Translations under genes and position numbers: made by a program
The notes under the pieces: model-generated
What the model saw: the letters and a program-made list of their open reading frames with translations, nothing else
The model's database searches: none
What the model was told of the DNA's origin: nothing
Shown here: one piece after another, positions 1-6,569 of the stretch
Numbering within the stretch: the stretch's first letter is position 1
Layout: every line of letters starts with the position of its first letter
Origin: JBAPRR01 sp049281195
Lineage (GTDB): Bacteria; Actinomycetota; Acidimicrobiia; Acidimicrobiales; CAVXTF01
DNA length: 11,648 nt
Assembly: GCA_049281195.1 (NCBI GenBank)
Contig: JBAPRR010000288.1
Location: 1 to 11,648, forward strand
Direction of reading: 5' to 3'

Positions 1-871
1 ATCTCCTTGGGTAGATGACCGGCCACATTCCGGCGCTTGTGGATCGTGCAGCGTTGCACCAACGCCTCTTCTCCGAAGACCTTGCGGATCCCTGACGCGA
101 GCGCCTTGGCGCCGTCTATGACGCACAGCACGCCACCTGAGACACTGAGTCCTCGGGCGACCAGGTCTGCCAACAGGGCGGTGACGACTGTCTTGTTCTC
201 CGTGTCACAGTCCGCCAGGCACTTTCATGCCATCACTGGTGATGACAAGCGCCACGACGACACACTGGCCGGCGACGTCCAAGCCATCGATCATCAAGAC
301 AGCCGCGTTCAAGTCGGCCAGGTTCCTGGCCATCAGATCCGTGAGCGCCTCAGTCGTGGCGGCGACAAATCGCCGTGAGACAGCCGACTTCGACATCGAC
401 TTCGAACGCGACTCGAGCGCTTCACCGACCGGCTCTGCGACGTCTGAGTGCCGACGGGTGGCCACACCAGCGAGCATGCGCTCTACGACCAGGGAGTTGA
501 GCAGATCCTTCGAGCTGAACACCTTCCAGGTGTCTAATCCGATCTCCTCGCCGTCTGCGGTGCGCCCCCTCGGACGCTTGGTCGTGATCGTCCTTCCCCC
601 AAGGACTACCGATCCCTCAGTTGAGCCGTGCCAGTTTCCGGTGCGCTCGCCGGCTCCGATCTTGGCGTGCTTCTCGCCAATGCGTTCGGTCAGTTCGGCT
701 TGCATCATCTGGGCCATGACGACGAGTCCCGTCAGCAGACAACGCCAGCAAGCCGTCTTTGATTGCTCCGGCTACTTCTGCCAGGGCCACGGTCGCTTCA
801 AGCGGCAGGTCAGCGATGCGAGCTGCCTCCTCCGCCTCGCGGAAGCGCACAACAGCTACTTTCTTCTTCAC
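1..871 (-). pseudogene. IS256-family (Mutator-type) transposase, frameshifted and cut by the window edge
   Basis: The gene encodes a DDE transposase of the IS256/MuDR group. It starts at a GTG (869-871) preceded by a strong ribosome site (GGAAGGGG) and begins MKKKVAVVRF. The reading frame is broken twice. Near 735-745 the frame shifts between 'KDGLLAL' and 'LLTGLVVMAQMMQAELTERI'. Near 205-215 a TGA follows 'SDGMKVPGGL', where family members continue with a GLW..DTENKTVV block. The frame starting 'DTENKTVVTALLADL' then runs open to position 1. Across the pieces I can see the conserved 'MIDGLDV' (first catalytic Asp, codon near 286-288), 'VIDGAKAL' (second Asp) and 'VQRCTIHKRRNV', a very typical IS256 block. 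The third acidic residue would lie beyond the window. IS256 elements are not known to rely on programmed frameshifting, so two shifts point to decay, although sequencing error cannot be excluded. Confidence 0.88.
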
Positions 872-980
872 GGTGGTCCCCTTCCTATTGGGTTACTTGG
901 TCGTGCCCGATCCCTACCAGTTGGCAGGTCTCAGGCGGGGGACCACCGCTTCACTTCAACAAGCTTGGGGACACCGTCCG
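1..980 (-). mobile_element. Left end of a decayed IS256/Mutator-family insertion sequence
   Basis: The block contains an IS256-type transposase gene on the minus strand (described separately) plus about 100 bp of non-coding DNA upstream of its start, which should hold the terminal inverted repeat. The outer end is placed near 970-985 only because the sequence there, read on the minus strand, has the GGTGTCCCC-type look of IS256-family ends. Neither the repeat nor a target duplication can be confirmed, because the other end of the element lies outside the window. The transposase is frameshifted, so the copy is probably immobile unless supplied in trans. Confidence 0.75.
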
Positions 981-1012
981 TCGACCTCAGTCACATGGCA
1001 GTACGACTTCGG

Positions 1013-1052
1013 TAATGAAGCGGTTATTCATTAGGGCCGACGTGTCCTAATG
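1013..1052. repeat. Three-copy CATTA/TAATG inverted-repeat cluster downstream of the S53 gene
   Basis: TAATGAA (1013-1019) is a perfect inverted match to TTCATTA (1027-1033). The overlapping CATTAGG (1029-1035) is a perfect inverted match to CCTAATG (1046-1052) with a 10-nt spacer. The middle arm can therefore pair with either neighbour. The cluster sits between the insertion-sequence end and the 3' end of the peptidase gene. It could act as a terminator hairpin for that gene, but there is no strong T-run. It could also be a protein-binding site or IS-related debris. Confidence 0.45.
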
Positions 1053-1067
1053 GATTTCGGGACGCGT

Positions 1068-2861
1068 TTATGAGACGGTAAAAGATGCGCTCTGGTTAAG
1101 GAGCATGCTCTTCAATTTGACCGTGTGCGCACCGGGCGCCAGTCCCAGGCTGGACGGTTCGATCACGTAGGAGACCATTCCTTGCGAACTGGCTGTCAGA
1201 GTCGTGATGAGCTTGCCGTCGATCAACAGCTTTACCGGATGGCCGGGGAGGAAGTTGCCCGCCGACAGGGTGGATGATCCGTTGCTCGGAATGTCCGAGT
1301 TCGACAGATCGATACCGGTCTCGAGCGTCTTCAAGTCGCTCGCCGCTTGTTCGCGGACCGTTGCGTCCTCATCGGCAGCCTGCGTCGCAGCCACCAGGCT
1401 GGGAACGAAATTCGGTGCAGAGATGGTGCCCCATCCGCTTGCAATGTCGAATCCCGTTGTTGCGGTGTAACCGGGGACCGTAACGACGCCCTCCGGCGTC
1501 TCAGCCGATTCGTTTCCACTCACAACATCCGAGATCCCATCTGTAGAACCAGCAGGTCCGAGGTCGTCGTACAAGACGCTGTTTATCGGTCCGATGTTGG
1601 CCCCGTTCACCTGGGTGGCGAGCGCCAGAACACCGGCGAACAACGGAGCCGCCTCAGATGTCCCGTCCTGGGCATCCATCACGATGTCCGGGAGCGATCG
1701 CATGTCGCTGCCCGTGATCGACGCCACGCCATTCTGATACGTGGGCCTGGCGAACACCTTCGAAAGACCTGCGTTCTCCGAGTACTCGGCGTCCGGAGGA
1801 CTCACGTGCCAAAGTGGGTCCGGGCCGAGGCTGTCTCCGTTGACCGGGCTGACGTTAGGGACACTTCCCCCGACGGCTGTCACCCACGGTGAGTCGTCCC
1901 ACGTGGCGACGTCGGCGGTGCTCGAAACGTCCTCGCATTGCCCATTCGCTGCTGGAAGGTTCTGCACGACACCGCAATCGCCCGTCGCATTGACGACCGG
2001 AATTCCTGCCGCCGCAGCCGCAAGCTCGCCCGGGTCCTGCGCCAGGATCTCGGGGGTCCCCTCGCTGTATGAGCTCTCGCCGGTTCCGTCTGAGATCGAG
2101 ATCACGTTGGCTAGATGCCCACTGCTTATGTGCTCGAGTGCCTCCATCATCTCGGGAGGGGCTACCTGGCTGGCGGCATCATCGGTGATCTGGCTGTCTG
2201 CAGGTGTGGCGGAGATGACGATCTTTGCGTAAGGGGCGATGAGGTGCACCGACATCACGTCCAACTGCAACTCGCCTTGCCAGGCCTTACACGATCCATA
2301 GCTCCCTAGGGCCACCATCCCCGGTGGGCATTTGGCAGGAAGCTTTCCGTCGCCCGAAGGAAAGATGGTCTGGATCTCCGGGTTCGGAAGTCCGAAGATC
2401 TTGTCGAATGATGCGATCTGCTGTGCGATGTTCGGATCGTCCCAGCCCTCGATGACGGCAACTGTTGTTCCGGCGCCGTCTATCCCTTGCTTCCAGAGCG
2501 ATCCGATCCCGTAGTCGAAGATGTCCTGCGGCCCGGGCGTGTAGTCCGAGTAGCTCTCGTAGTTGGCGGTCATGAAGTTGAGCACCTTGGTGAGAACCTT
2601 GATCTGCTTGCTCTTCGACGGCAGCCCCGAGGGCGCCGCCTGAAGGTTGGTGATCGACTCCCAACCGGAAGTTCCGAGGATCGGTGCTCCGGTGATCCGG
2701 GATCGGATGTCGCCCACGGTTCTCCCGCTTCCCGGGTGCTGACTGGAACTTACGACGTCGGAGGCCGCCTGCGCCGCACCCGACATGGTGACCGCGGCGA
2801 CGCAGATCGAAACGGCCACGCAAAGGATTCCAGCTGGTCTCTGAAGAACCTTGATTTTCAT
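1068..2861 (-). CDS. Secreted sedolisin-like S53 family peptidase
   Basis: This 597-residue protein is predicted to be an exported serine-carboxyl endopeptidase. Residues 1-32 form a signal peptide (charged start, hydrophobic core, AQA/A cleavage). The catalytic fold begins near residue 113 (YGI..LW..GIDGAGTTVAVIEG). The Glu/Asp pair has the right spacing (E197, D201 in GELQLD), the oxyanion Asp is D295 (NATGDCG), and the nucleophile is S402 (GTSEAAP). A calcium-site signature follows (D445-V446, then FDIASGWGT at 471-479). Residues about 520-597 look like a small beta-sandwich tail (FLPGHPVKLLIDG...). Odd points are that only about 80 residues separate the signal peptide from the catalytic core, against a prodomain of roughly 180 in classic sedolisins; that the segment between LPDI and GTS is very short; and that the usual SISWG is SISDG (258). 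The ATG at 2861 is supported by AGGAGGGGG just upstream. The family call is firm; full activity is an inference. Confidence 0.88.
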   Translation of the reverse strand: MKIKVLQRPAGILCVAVSICVAAVTMSGAAQAASDVVSSSQHPGSGRTVGDIRSRITGAPILGTSGWESITNLQAAPSGLPSKSKQIKVLTKVLNFMTANYESYSDYTPGPQDIFDYGIGSLWKQGIDGAGTTVAVIEGWDDPNIAQQIASFDKIFGLPNPEIQTIFPSGDGKLPAKCPPGMVALGSYGSCKAWQGELQLDVMSVHLIAPYAKIVISATPADSQITDDAASQVAPPEMMEALEHISSGHLANVISISDGTGESSYSEGTPEILAQDPGELAAAAAGIPVVNATGDCGVVQNLPAANGQCEDVSSTADVATWDDSPWVTAVGGSVPNVSPVNGDSLGPDPLWHVSPPDAEYSENAGLSKVFARPTYQNGVASITGSDMRSLPDIVMDAQDGTSEAAPLFAGVLALATQVNGANIGPINSVLYDDLGPAGSTDGISDVVSGNESAETPEGVVTVPGYTATTGFDIASGWGTISAPNFVPSLVAATQAADEDATVREQAASDLKTLETGIDLSNSDIPSNGSSTLSAGNFLPGHPVKLLIDGKLITTLTASSQGMVSYVIEPSSLGLAPGAHTVKLKSMLLNQSASFTVS

Positions 2862-2942
2862 GCCGCCCCCTCCTGGCCCAACCGACGAGGTGCGGAGTCG
2901 ATCCGCCCCTTGTCAACCCGGGACAACTCTACTTAGCTCAGA

Positions 2943-2959
2943 AAGGCCCTTGTGGCCTT
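2943..2959 (-). terminator. GC-rich hairpin, probable terminator of a lost minus-strand gene
   Basis: AAGGCC and GGCCTT form a perfect 6-bp stem around a 5-nt loop. Read on the minus strand the second arm runs into TTTCT, a weak U-tract. It lies about 40 bp after the TAA at 2999-3001 that ends the transporter-like remnant, which is where a terminator would be expected. On the same strand it also sits upstream of the S53 peptidase gene and could insulate it. Confidence 0.5.
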
Positions 2960-2998
2960 CTTCGTAATATCGGAGCGGCCCGATTTGAGGTACGCGGT

Positions 2999-3079
2999 TT
3001 AGATGAGGTTGTTTGCCTTGAGCCACGCCTCGGCAACGGCCCCCGCGCTTTTGTCAGCGCCGGTGACGCCCAAATCCCA
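2999..3079 (-). pseudogene. C-terminal remnant of a possible glycine-betaine/choline-type ABC substrate-binding protein
   Basis: A minus-strand frame ending in TAA at 2999-3001 reads '...VTGADKSAGAVAEAWLKANNLI'. This resembles the last residues of quaternary-amine ABC transporter binding proteins (OsmF/ProX type), which commonly end in a pattern like D.K....VA..WLK.N.L. Upstream of about 3080 none of the three minus-strand frames gives convincing family sequence over any length, so the rest of the gene appears to be lost or scrambled. The hairpin at 2943-2959 sits where its terminator should be. The match is short and made by eye; chance similarity is possible. Confidence 0.35.
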
Positions 3080-3211
3080 CCGGCTCTCATGCTGTTGCAA
3101 GCGCGGCGATCGCCAACGGCTTCGAGGGCAAGGACCGACCAAACCCACTCGGAATGCCAACTTCGCCGGCATAGCCTCGTCCACCATCAAGAGCAATGGA
3201 GGTCTTGACCA

Positions 3212-3637
3212 ATGAAGCTCACCGAACACCTGCCGGCCGAACGGCGCAGTCACGTGGAGGCCCGGCTGGGCGCCAACCTGATGGCCTGGTTGACCACGGT
3301 TCGGCCGGACGGGCAGCCGGTCAGCGTACCGGTGTGGTTTCTGCTGCGTGAGGATGAGACCATTCTCGTCTATAGCCAGCAGAAGAAGCTGAAGCTGCGC
3401 AACATCCGGCACAACCCGAAAGTGGCACTCGGGCTCGACGTGACCGATCTCGGGCGCGACATCATCCGCATCGACGGCACAGCTCAACACGCCGAGCACA
3501 TCGCACCCGCAGACCAGAACCAGCAATACGCAGTCAAGTACGCCGAGCGCATCGGTGCGATGTTCGGCACAGCAGACAAGTTCGCCGCGCTGTTCTCTGC
3601 GCCGGTGCTCATCACGCCAACTCGACTATGGGCTTGA
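3212..3637 (+). CDS. PPOX-class flavin/F420-dependent oxidoreductase, TIGR03667 (Rv3369-like)
   Basis: This 141-residue split-beta-barrel protein is of the pyridoxamine-5'-phosphate-oxidase superfamily. The stretch 'LMAWLTTVRPDGQPVSVPVWFLL' (residues 28-50), then 'ILVYSQQKKLKLRNIRHNPKVALGLD' and the C-terminal 'LITPTRLW' are typical of the TIGR03667 group, whose mycobacterial member is Rv3369. The superfamily binds FMN, FAD, F420 or heme, and this branch is usually annotated as F420-dependent; which cofactor and substrate apply here cannot be read from the sequence. No signal peptide is present, so it should be cytoplasmic. The ATG is set by GGAGGT at 3198-3203, 8 nt upstream. It is the first of three same-strand redox genes; 64 bp separate it from the Ohr gene, so co-transcription is possible. 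Length is normal for the family. Confidence 0.85.
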   Translation: MKLTEHLPAERRSHVEARLGANLMAWLTTVRPDGQPVSVPVWFLLREDETILVYSQQKKLKLRNIRHNPKVALGLDVTDLGRDIIRIDGTAQHAEHIAPADQNQQYAVKYAERIGAMFGTADKFAALFSAPVLITPTRLWA

Positions 3638-3701
3638 GTGGGTGCTTCCGAGAGCCGAGCGGATATCGTCGCCCAGGAGAGACACTTGAGAGGAGTCGTC
3701 A

Positions 3702-4151
3702 GTGGCCAAATCGTTGTACACGGCCCGCGCCCATGTGGTCGGCGGCCGGGACCAGGGTCATGGAGTGACCAGTGATGGGGCATTGGACGTCCAGTTACGG
3801 ACCCCGGTGGAGATGGGCGGTGAAGGAGGAGGCACGAACCCGGAGCAGCTTTTCGCCGTGGGCTACGCCGCATGCTTCGAAGGGGCACTGGGCGTTGTCG
3901 GGCGTCGGGAGCACGTTGACCTCGGGGCCGTATCGATAGATTCAGAAGTGAGCCTTGTCACCACCGAGAACCGCGGGTTCAGTGTCGCCGTCGGCCTCGA
4001 TGTCTCCCTACCGGCAATCAGCGATGACGAACGTGCCATCTCGATCGTGGCCGCGGCCCACGAGGTGTGCCCTTACTCGAACGCCACACGCGGCAACGTG
4101 GAAGTTACCTTGAAGGCCAACGGCCACCCGGTCCCGATCGCGGAGTCATAG
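3702..4151 (+). CDS. ohr: Organic hydroperoxide resistance protein (Ohr/OsmC family)
   Basis: This 149-residue thiol peroxidase would reduce organic and fatty-acid hydroperoxides in the cytoplasm. It carries both reactive cysteines in their standard settings: the peroxidatic C58 in 'GTNPEQLFAVGYAACFEGAL' and the resolving C123 in 'HEVCPYSNATRGNVEV'. The partner Arg (R16 in GGRDQG) and Glu (E48 in NPEQ) that polarise the peroxidatic Cys are also present. The pattern matches Ohr rather than OsmC proper. It starts at GTG 3702 with GAGAGGAG at 3688-3695. The TAG stop is immediately followed by the ATG of the DsbA-like gene, so the two are almost certainly translated together. No MarR-type ohrR gene or obvious OhrR operator lies next to it, so its regulator is not evident in this window. 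Ohr is classically recycled by lipoylated proteins; nothing nearby encodes these. Confidence 0.93.
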   Translation: MAKSLYTARAHVVGGRDQGHGVTSDGALDVQLRTPVEMGGEGGGTNPEQLFAVGYAACFEGALGVVGRREHVDLGAVSIDSEVSLVTTENRGFSVAVGLDVSLPAISDDERAISIVAAAHEVCPYSNATRGNVEVTLKANGHPVPIAES

Positions 4152-4706
4152 ATGAATGCCGATGATCCAGTAGTAACGCCCTCCGGTCACACCTCCGATG
4201 GCGGAGTCCTTGTGGGCGATGCCAAGGCCGGCAAACAGATGATTCTCTTCGAGGATCCACAATGCCCCTATTGCCGCCAGTTCGAGCATCTCAACGGATC
4301 GTTCATCACGGTTGCTGTGGATGCCGGCGAGCTGGCCGTCGAATACCGCATGCGCTGCTTCTTGGGCCCCGAGTCAGTTAGAGCCGACAACGCTCTCGCC
4401 CTCGCCGCGGAGGCCGGTCACTTCGACGAGTTTCGCAAAACGCTTTTTGCCGAACAGCCGCCGGAAGGTACCGGAGGTTTCACCACCGAGGATCTATTGC
4501 GCCTCGGCGAACAGGTCGGTCTGACCGATTCGGACTTCGTCTCCGGTGTGCAACAGGCCAGATATGAGCAATGGGTGCTCGAACGCGAGGAGCGCTACCA
4601 GGCCGAAGACCCCCAGGGAACCCCTGCCGCATGGCTGGACGGCAGTCCGATCGAGTCGGGGTCGCTGTTCGACCAGAGAAAATTCGAGAAGCGGCTTCAC
4701 ATCTGA
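4152..4706 (+). CDS. DsbA-like thioredoxin-fold protein (CPYC), cytoplasmic
   Basis: This 184-residue thioredoxin-fold oxidoreductase is of the DsbA/thioredoxin_4 type. The redox motif is C38-P-Y-C41 in 'ILFEDPQCPYCRQFE', followed by the inserted helical segment (about 72-145) and the cis-proline loop 'GTPAAWLDG' (P158). There is no signal peptide or membrane anchor; the strand leading to the CPYC motif begins by residue 29, so the protein should act in the cytoplasm, unlike classical DsbA. The ATG directly follows the TAG of the ohr gene with zero spacing, and its ribosome site (GCGGAG) lies inside the ohr coding end, implying translational coupling. One reasonable inference is that it acts on disulfides in Ohr or other oxidised cytosolic proteins; this is not established. 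It converges on the DUF1275 gene with a 13-bp gap. Confidence 0.87.
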   Translation: MNADDPVVTPSGHTSDGGVLVGDAKAGKQMILFEDPQCPYCRQFEHLNGSFITVAVDAGELAVEYRMRCFLGPESVRADNALALAAEAGHFDEFRKTLFAEQPPEGTGGFTTEDLLRLGEQVGLTDSDFVSGVQQARYEQWVLEREERYQAEDPQGTPAAWLDGSPIESGSLFDQRKFEKRLHI

Positions 4707-4719
4707 TCCGGATGGCTCG

Positions 4720-5457
4720 CTAGCCGTCGACCCGGGTCCAGGCTGGATCAGTTCTGCCCGCCCGGTGACTCACAAATGCCACAGCTGCGATGACAACGAG
4801 TGCAATTGCAAGAGGGACAACGACCCGCACGTGTAGCACCAGGACCGCTCCGACAAGTGCTCCGATGAACATGGCGGCGATGGCGACTAGACGTCGTCCC
4901 GACTTTGAGCCCTTGCCGGCACCGAGGGCGCTGTCCGCCCCGATCCCTGTAACGGTCATCGTCAACACTGTCGTGGTGAGATCAGGTATCGCCAGCTTTC
5001 GGATATTGGCGTTTTGGATTCCGGTGGCGATACTGAGGACGACTATGAGCGCATAACGGAATCCGTGCACCGGCGAGTTCGAGCTTACGAGCGCCAGGAC
5101 CACAGCCACCGCCAGAAACACGGACTCCGCGACCATGGCTACCGCGAGATGTCGCCCCCTGTGGTGGCCGTGCGCGGCGACGATTCTCCCGCCGACCACC
5201 GATCCCCCCGCGAAGGACACCAGGGCTACGAGAGACGCAGTAATCGAAAACCCGTGAGCTCCCGCCACTGCGAAGCCCAAGAAGACGACGTTGCCCGTCA
5301 TGTTCGCAACGAACACGTGACCAAGAGCGAGATAGCTGAACGCATCGACCAGGCCAGTGACGACCGTCATCGCCACCAAAAGAGGCGGAAGAGGGCCGAA
5401 CGCAGAATCCTTGCGGGGCACCAACGTCTCTCGAACTTCAGTTATGAAGGTGCTCAC
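4720..5457 (-). CDS. YoaK/DUF1275 family integral membrane protein
   Basis: This 245-residue multi-pass membrane protein is of the DUF1275 (YoaK) family, whose function is not established. The family hallmarks are clear: 'TGLVDAFSYLALGHVFVANMTGNVVFLG' (residues 34-61) and 'GIQNANIRKLAIPDLTTTVLTMTVTG' (146-171). Hydrophobic stretches suggest six to seven membrane segments (about 24-45, 50-66, 70-95, 103-124, 132-148, 189-208 and 211-229). The start is GTG at 5457 with AAAGGAG about 9 nt upstream. It follows the aldo/keto reductase gene on the same strand by 22 bp and is probably its operon partner under the TetR-type repressor at 6570. Its 3' end converges with the DsbA-like gene. Length is normal for the family. 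Confidence 0.9.
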   Translation of the reverse strand: MSTFITEVRETLVPRKDSAFGPLPPLLVAMTVVTGLVDAFSYLALGHVFVANMTGNVVFLGFAVAGAHGFSITASLVALVSFAGGSVVGGRIVAAHGHHRGRHLAVAMVAESVFLAVAVVLALVSSNSPVHGFRYALIVVLSIATGIQNANIRKLAIPDLTTTVLTMTVTGIGADSALGAGKGSKSGRRLVAIAAMFIGALVGAVLVLHVRVVVPLAIALVVIAAVAFVSHRAGRTDPAWTRVDG

Positions 5458-5479
5458 GTCTGATCGCTCCTTTGTCGCA

Positions 5480-6445
5480 TCACATGCCCTCCGGAGAAGG
5501 ACCGCCTACCGGCACGGCGTCGGTCATGATCTCGTCGATTCGTTGCATCACCTCGTCGTCCAGATCAAGGTCAGCCGCGGCCAGGGCCTCATCGACGTGA
5601 TCCGGGTTGCGGGTCCCCACGATGGCCACGTCAACGGCCGGGTTCTGCAACGTCCATGCCACCGCCAACTGCGCGAGCGTGATGCCCAGGTCGTCGGCTA
5701 GCCCGCGCAGGCGATCGACGACACGAAGGTTGCGCTCGAAGGAATCGCCGTGGAAAGCAGGGCTCTTCGACCGCCAGTCGTGAGGGTCGAACTGGGTGTC
5801 CGCGCTGAGATGACCGCTCAACATTCCGTGACCCAACGGTCCGTAGACCAGCACTCCGATGTCGTGGGCGACGGTATAAGGCAGCACATAGGCTTCGATC
5901 TCGCGCCGGAACAAGTGATAGGGCGGCTGCAGCGTCTCGACCGGCAGGGTTGCGCTGAACTCCTCCATCTGCTCCACGTCGAAGTTCGACACACCGACGT
6001 GCAAAACCTTGCCCGAGGCGATGAGCTTTCCCAAAGCCGCGGCCGTCTCCTCGAACGGCGTCTTTGGGTCGGGCCAGTGCACCTGGTAAAGATCGAGGTA
6101 ATCGGTGTCGAGCGCACGCAGGCTGGACTCCACCCCCTCTTGTATCCATGCCGCGCTGGCGTCGCGGACGATGCCGTCGCCGACGGGCCGCAATCCACCT
6201 TTCGTGGCGAGGACGACGTTTTCGCGGGACACGTCTTTCAACGCGGCAGCGAGGAGCTGTTCGGACTGGCCGAAGCCGTATCCCTGGGCCGAGTCGAAGA
6301 AGGTGACGCCACTGTCAAGGGCCCGGCGGATGGCTTGTGTTGCCGCCGCCGAGTCCGTAGATCCCCAGTCACCGCCGAGCTCCCAGGTGCCGAATGCGAT
6401 CCGTGAGACCTCGAGTCCACTTTTCCCGAGGATGGTGTGTCTCAT
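5480..6445 (-). CDS. Aldo/keto reductase
   Basis: This 321-residue NADPH-dependent (beta/alpha)8-barrel oxidoreductase would reduce aldehydes or ketones in the cytoplasm. The catalytic tetrad is visible: D51 and Y56 in 'FFDSAQGYGFGQSEQLL', K82 in 'LATKGG', and H123 in 'YQVHWPDP'. The cofactor side is marked by 'YGPLGHGMLSG' and, near the C-terminus, 'VGTRNPDHVDEAL'. The overall pattern (DWRS.SP.F, QLAVAW.LQ.P.V) is closest to bacterial AKR11/IolS-YhdN-like enzymes; the substrate cannot be told. The ATG at 6445 has a near-perfect AAGGAGG upstream. It is the first gene of a minus-strand pair with the DUF1275 protein and is divergent from a TetR gene, with a palindromic operator between them. 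Regulation by that TetR is therefore likely. Confidence 0.92.
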   Translation of the reverse strand: MRHTILGKSGLEVSRIAFGTWELGGDWGSTDSAAATQAIRRALDSGVTFFDSAQGYGFGQSEQLLAAALKDVSRENVVLATKGGLRPVGDGIVRDASAAWIQEGVESSLRALDTDYLDLYQVHWPDPKTPFEETAAALGKLIASGKVLHVGVSNFDVEQMEEFSATLPVETLQPPYHLFRREIEAYVLPYTVAHDIGVLVYGPLGHGMLSGHLSADTQFDPHDWRSKSPAFHGDSFERNLRVVDRLRGLADDLGITLAQLAVAWTLQNPAVDVAIVGTRNPDHVDEALAAADLDLDDEVMQRIDEIMTDAVPVGGPSPEGM

Positions 6446-6526
6446 TGGGTCCTCCTTGTCATGGTCGCGATTTCGAGGTGATATGTGAAGGTTCTGCCTT
6501 GGTCACACCCCTTTTTTGCCTTTATG

Positions 6527-6544
6527 ATACGATACGTATCGTAT
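6527..6544. promoter_or_regulatory. Perfect 18-bp palindrome, probable TetR operator
   Basis: ATACGATACGTATCGTAT is exactly self-complementary, centred between 6535 and 6536. It lies in the 124-bp gap between the divergent aldo/keto reductase and TetR genes, 25 bp before the TetR start. Size, symmetry and place fit an operator for the adjacent TetR protein. A plus-strand TATGAT at 6523-6528, 18 bp after TTGGTC (6499-6504), would place the site over a promoter; the core-promoter match is weak. Confidence 0.75.
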
Positions 6545-6569
6545 TCTTATTGAGGTAGGATGTCAACCG

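Noticed and set aside
227..1015. Long plus-strand open frame opposite the transposase
   Set aside because: It mirrors the IS256 coding sequence and has no family-like features; the minus strand shows clear transposase motifs.
2287..2916. 209-codon minus-strand frame overlapping the start of the S53 gene
   Set aside because: It is an alternative frame of the peptidase gene, rich in Arg and Gly with no recognisable domain, while the S53 frame has a signal peptide and a strong ribosome site.
2888..2916. TTGACA upstream of the S53 gene as a -35 box
   Set aside because: The hexamer is perfect on the minus strand (2916-2911), but no acceptable -10 is found 16-19 bp downstream (GCACCT, CACCTC), so a promoter is not supported.
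3201..3210. GGTCttGACC palindrome just before the PPOX start codon
   Set aside because: Short, overlaps the ribosome site, and a 2-nt loop cannot fold; likely chance.
3003..3215. 70-codon plus-strand frame before the PPOX gene
   Set aside because: No convincing ribosome site or family similarity, and composition as expected from a non-coding frame; the minus-strand remnant explains the end of the region better.
5750..6406. 218-codon plus-strand frame opposite the aldo/keto reductase
   Set aside because: Antisense shadow without motifs; the aldo/keto reductase frame has the full catalytic tetrad.
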